This document shows positions 60,474 to 64,000 of a DNA stretch of 64,000 nt, one piece after another. This DNA is from Phoenix dactylifera (lineage: Eukaryota; Streptophyta; Magnoliopsida; Arecales; Arecaceae). Positions within the stretch are counted from its first letter, which is position 1. Each line of letters begins with the position of its first letter. The notes below the pieces were generated by a model. That model was given only the letters and a program-made list of their open reading frames with translations, did no database searches and was not told the DNA's origin. The DNA lies in assembly GCF_009389715.1 (NCBI RefSeq), contig NC_052394.1:20772899-20836898 (forward strand), given 5' to 3'. Position numbers and translations under genes: made by a program.

Positions 60474-63400
60474 CGTAATGGGAATAGGGGATGGATGACC
60501 TTCCTTTATTTGCTTCGTTTTGCAAGCTTTTTGTATGACGATAGGCACAGTGATGTGAATTGGAGAAGACAAAATCTCAAAAAAGTTGTTCTGTAGCTAG
60601 ATTTAGTCGCAGCATGTGTTTGATGTCGACAAGTAAGAGGGATGCCAGCCAGAGGGCTGCTCCTCCTCTGTTCATATTGGGCTTCCAAGTATAATAGGTC
60701 CTTTGATCCACGAGAGACTCAAACCATATAGATTAGGATCGAATTGGATAACTAGAAAGCTTACAAAATGGCAGTGGATCCTCTGCTATCCAGGTTGCAG
60801 AAAATTTTTACAATTTGGATTCGTGTCAGACTTTGATAGATCAGGCAAAAACTTTGATAAGATTCATGTTCTTTCTTCCATAACCAGCGTGCCGTTGCAC
60901 TTGGATGTTGGCCCAAGTTTCACACTCGATAAACCTTTGCCCCCATATGCTTTGATCATAGAAATTTTCCTCAACTAGGATGAACCACTTCTTTATTTGG
61001 AGGAAATTTTTGTATTTAAATCTAACGAGATGTTCTCTGTCTCCTTGACGTGCTAGTTCTCTCATTGTTTCATCAGAATGACTGATAATATATTTCAATG
61101 ATTTACTTAGAGAAATAAAAATGAAAGCTACATCCGGGTAATAACCCTTTTATATACCGCGAATTTATAAAATATTCTTTTCATTGAGGCTATATACACT
61201 AATGCTTAAATAGCAGACTATAACAGGGGTTCTCTCTCTTAAACTTTTTTTAGAGCGAGAGAGTCCATGAAAGTGCTATGTTCAATGGGGTAAAATACCT
61301 ATCTTATGTGCTCATATTTTTCAGCTTTTGAAGATGGATGTGGTCATATATAGGAGTAAACTACTAGGTTCCACGACCTAGCCAAACTTGATATCGCAGA
61401 TCCAGGATTCTTCGATCTTGCTCTGAGTGATTTGGTCGTAATTCCGCTCTAAATATATTCCGATGCCCTCATAGCCCCAGAGCAATGGACCATGATGGCA
61501 CTCCAGAATCTTGCTCTAGGACAGCAAGTGTGAGAGGTGCATATCCATCAACATCGGTTTAAGACTAGAAGAGAGATCTAAGTTAGGTTGTTGCTGCACG
61601 CTTGGTTTTCAAGTCTTCTAGGGTGTTGGTGGCCGTCCGCATCCATCTTACTTGGAAAAATGTAATCAAGAAACAATAATACCGTAATCTTCTTTTCCTC
61701 TTTGTACAATTAAAGAAGATATTACTATAATTCACCCAACAAGGCAACAATGATAATATTCATAATTTACATAAGCAATTAACTAGCAAAATAATTAAGC
61801 AACCCATAAATGAAAGACAATTTTTAAGATGAATTTTTTTTTGATGTGAAGAAAAAACTACGAAATCTAGCCCAACCAAAATCTTCCACTATTTAAAGTA
61901 ATGAGATTACAATATGACCAGTTTAGATCAATTAGAGGCTATACGAACATCATCAAAATTAAATTTTAACTTCTACATCAAAAATATTCATCATCACCAT
62001 GCGTGGACGCTTGAATCATTTTATGGTGAAAATCTTTCAAAAATACAAATCATTTAATTTGTAGCTTTTAATACTGAAAATAACATACTAAAATTTTATC
62101 AAAATTGAAATAAAATTAATTATTTAATTATCTCATGAGATGAAATAGTACTTTTTTTTAATAATTTTTCAATATTTCACCGTCGGCCTCCCATTCTTCC
62201 GTATTCTCACTCTCTGTTACCGCACCCCAACAAGCCAAAGCAATTTTGTGAAAGAAAAAAAATGCCACGTTGTTCCTTGGAGGGACCACACCAACATCAC
62301 CGTCACCGTGGAAACGCGGATGCGTGCCTTCGGGAAGAAGATATGTCCATATGCAAGCTAAGACGCGTGTTTGCGGAAGGTGCCCTTTATATAAATTTAA
62401 TAATTATGTCTCAGGCCATTACCTAGTTGTGCATCGGACACAATCTTAATAATAGATTTCGTTCCCATTTTTTATAATTATATTATTTTTATTAGTTTTT
62501 ATTATAAAGTCCATAACCAATGTTTAAAGTTGTATCAACATCTTTCTAAAATAAATATGAATTTACTTAATATCAAATTCATATAAATATAGATTTATTT
62601 AATATGGAACAGTGATATCATAAATGTGACACCCTCTAATCCTCATTAGACATGATTCTTGATCACGAATAACAAAACTCTCTCTTCCTTCGGCGCCACC
62701 GTCCAATACGCTGCAGTCAAAATTGATCTTAAGAAAAATAAAACGTAGGAATTTTCTAAATGAAATATATCACCCTAGAAGATGCAGAAGGGGTAGCATG
62801 AGCAACTCATTTTCCCCCAGTTGTCTCGATCAATTAAGCTACGTTTGCTCGGGGTGTACTTAGCTGCTTAAACCTGTGCTTTCACCAGAGTTACGAGGAA
62901 ACCCCGATCTACATCCTCAAAGATACAAGCATCTTAGATAACCAGATAAGGTAGATAATATAGGAAGAAGTGATTACTCTGCGTGACTCCTAATGGTTCC
63001 GCATCTCCTCCTTGAGATACTCCAAAAGAACGGCCATATATAGATTGCTGGAGTGCAATGCTTCATGAACAAATCTTGCAATATGGTAAAAAGAATTGGT
63101 GCAGCTGGCGGATTTATGGCTAGATGCTATGGATTGACCGATTATGAAAAATTACCAAACCAGCAATCGTGGATATGATAAATTTTGTTTATCTAGAAGT
63201 ACTTTTCCTTTCACATGTGCAGCTAAAAGAAGATTTCAAAAAGGGAGCATGATTTCATTTTTAAAAGCCGTGCCCACTAAAACCGAGGCTGGCCTTTCAA
63301 TTCTGTTTCACATTCCTTCAGAGCCGCCGCGGCCAGCACCAACCAGGATGACTTTGCGGGTCATACCTTACCCTGGAAAGACGTCCATTATTTTGAAGAA

Positions 63401-64000
63401 GATTACTGTTTGCATACCCCTTAACGTTACCCTCCTTTTTTATATATTTTTTTGATACACTGTGGAGACTAAGTAAGTCAATTACATGAAAATAAAAGTA
63501 TAGTTCTCTGTAACAACAAAACTACAAAGCAAGAAGCCGAAGTGTAAGCCTGTATTGAACTGAAGTAGTGTAACATAGAACTGAGCGTTGAATCAATAAA
63601 AGTGGCCCTGCAGCACAAGAATACCATCCCTTAGCACCCCTTGGTATTCTGTTCTTCTTCTTCTTCTTGCTCTTTTTTTTTTTTGTTTGGTACAAAAAAG
63701 CATTTGTCTTTTGAAAGACTTGTCAATATTTCAGTCTTCACAAATGGGTAGGTTAGATTTGTGATCCAGAGAACTTTCTTGGTAGCTTTCACCCTGAATA
63801 AAAGTCTATCAAATGGCTTGGGTGGGCCAAAAGGCCGGCCCAGTGAGGCTGGGCCTCACAATTCCTTATGTGTCATCGTACGCATCATTCTGACCTCACG
63901 GTTTGCTGGAGGAAAAAAGAATCACATGCCATATAATGCCATGATGATTTTTTTTGGTCGTTAATGCAATCTGACATGATGATTGACCAGTAGTCTATTG
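60474..64000. other. Intergenic region after AMT2
   Basis: The first part is the likely AMT2 3' UTR. The rest is mostly AT-rich (61650-62650), with a TTC repeat and T-run near 63650-63690. Short ORFs at 60841-61098 (-) and 63144-63455 (+) show no family signal. I see no gene. Confidence 0.5.

Noticed and set aside
60841..61098. 85-codon minus-strand ORF
   Set aside because: It looks superficially protein-like but has no recognisable family or gene context.
1..64000. Search for CRISPR arrays, operons, bacterial-type features or biosynthetic clusters
   Set aside because: The sequence is nuclear plant DNA. No regularly spaced short repeats, operon layout or linked pathway genes were seen.

Overview
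The window looks like plant nuclear DNA, most likely from a commelinid monocot. An Arecaceae (palm) source is my guess from overall feel, not a proof. The evidence is: spliced genes with GT-AG introns of very unequal length, GC-rich 5' exons in an otherwise AT-rich background, plant-only gene families, and abundant CACTA, TRIM, LINE and MITE debris. There is no sign of bacterial or organellar organisation.

Layout from left to right. 1-3745 (+) is the 3' half of a SAM50/Omp85 outer-membrane assembly gene. 7572-8480 is a three-copy segment separated by long AT microsatellites. 8774-10365 is a complete non-autonomous CACTA transposon with a perfect 3-bp target duplication, carrying a reverse-strand fragment of a cytosolic sulfotransferase gene. 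12790-14284 (+) is a five-exon GARP/G2-like transcription factor with EAR repression motifs. 17547-20725 (-) is a frameshifted GDSL-lipase pseudogene split by a 439-bp TRIM retrotransposon. LINE remnants follow at 21.2 kb and 26.3 kb. 23752-25298 and 29522-30990 (both -) are tandem paralogous bZIP-like genes, here called A and B, with identical internal exon lengths. They flank a 1.9-kb structure made of two transposon-like arms in inverted orientation. 32886-33415 is a MITE, and 33490-33670 is a fragment of a ribosomal protein L4 pseudogene. 34932-41677 (+) is a farnesol/phytol kinase gene with a 5.4-kb first intron. 43874-44146 (-) is a small membrane-protein ORF. 47950-56544 (+) encodes the ribosome-assembly factor MRT4 behind a telo-box/site II promoter. 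58013-60473 (+) is an AMT2-type ammonium transporter.

The genes are a normal mix of plant housekeeping and regulatory functions and do not form one pathway. The most unusual local system is the bZIP pair. Aligned without gaps, gene A keeps the invariant Asn of the basic region but has Trp in place of the invariant Arg. Gene B keeps the Arg but has Lys in place of the Asn. Gene B also has a proline in the zipper, as in plant group E bZIPs that cannot homodimerise, and gene A has Gly-Gly there. Between them lies a long inverted repeat that would fold into a hairpin if transcribed. All exon boundaries are read by eye from splice signals and protein continuity and are unverified by transcripts.
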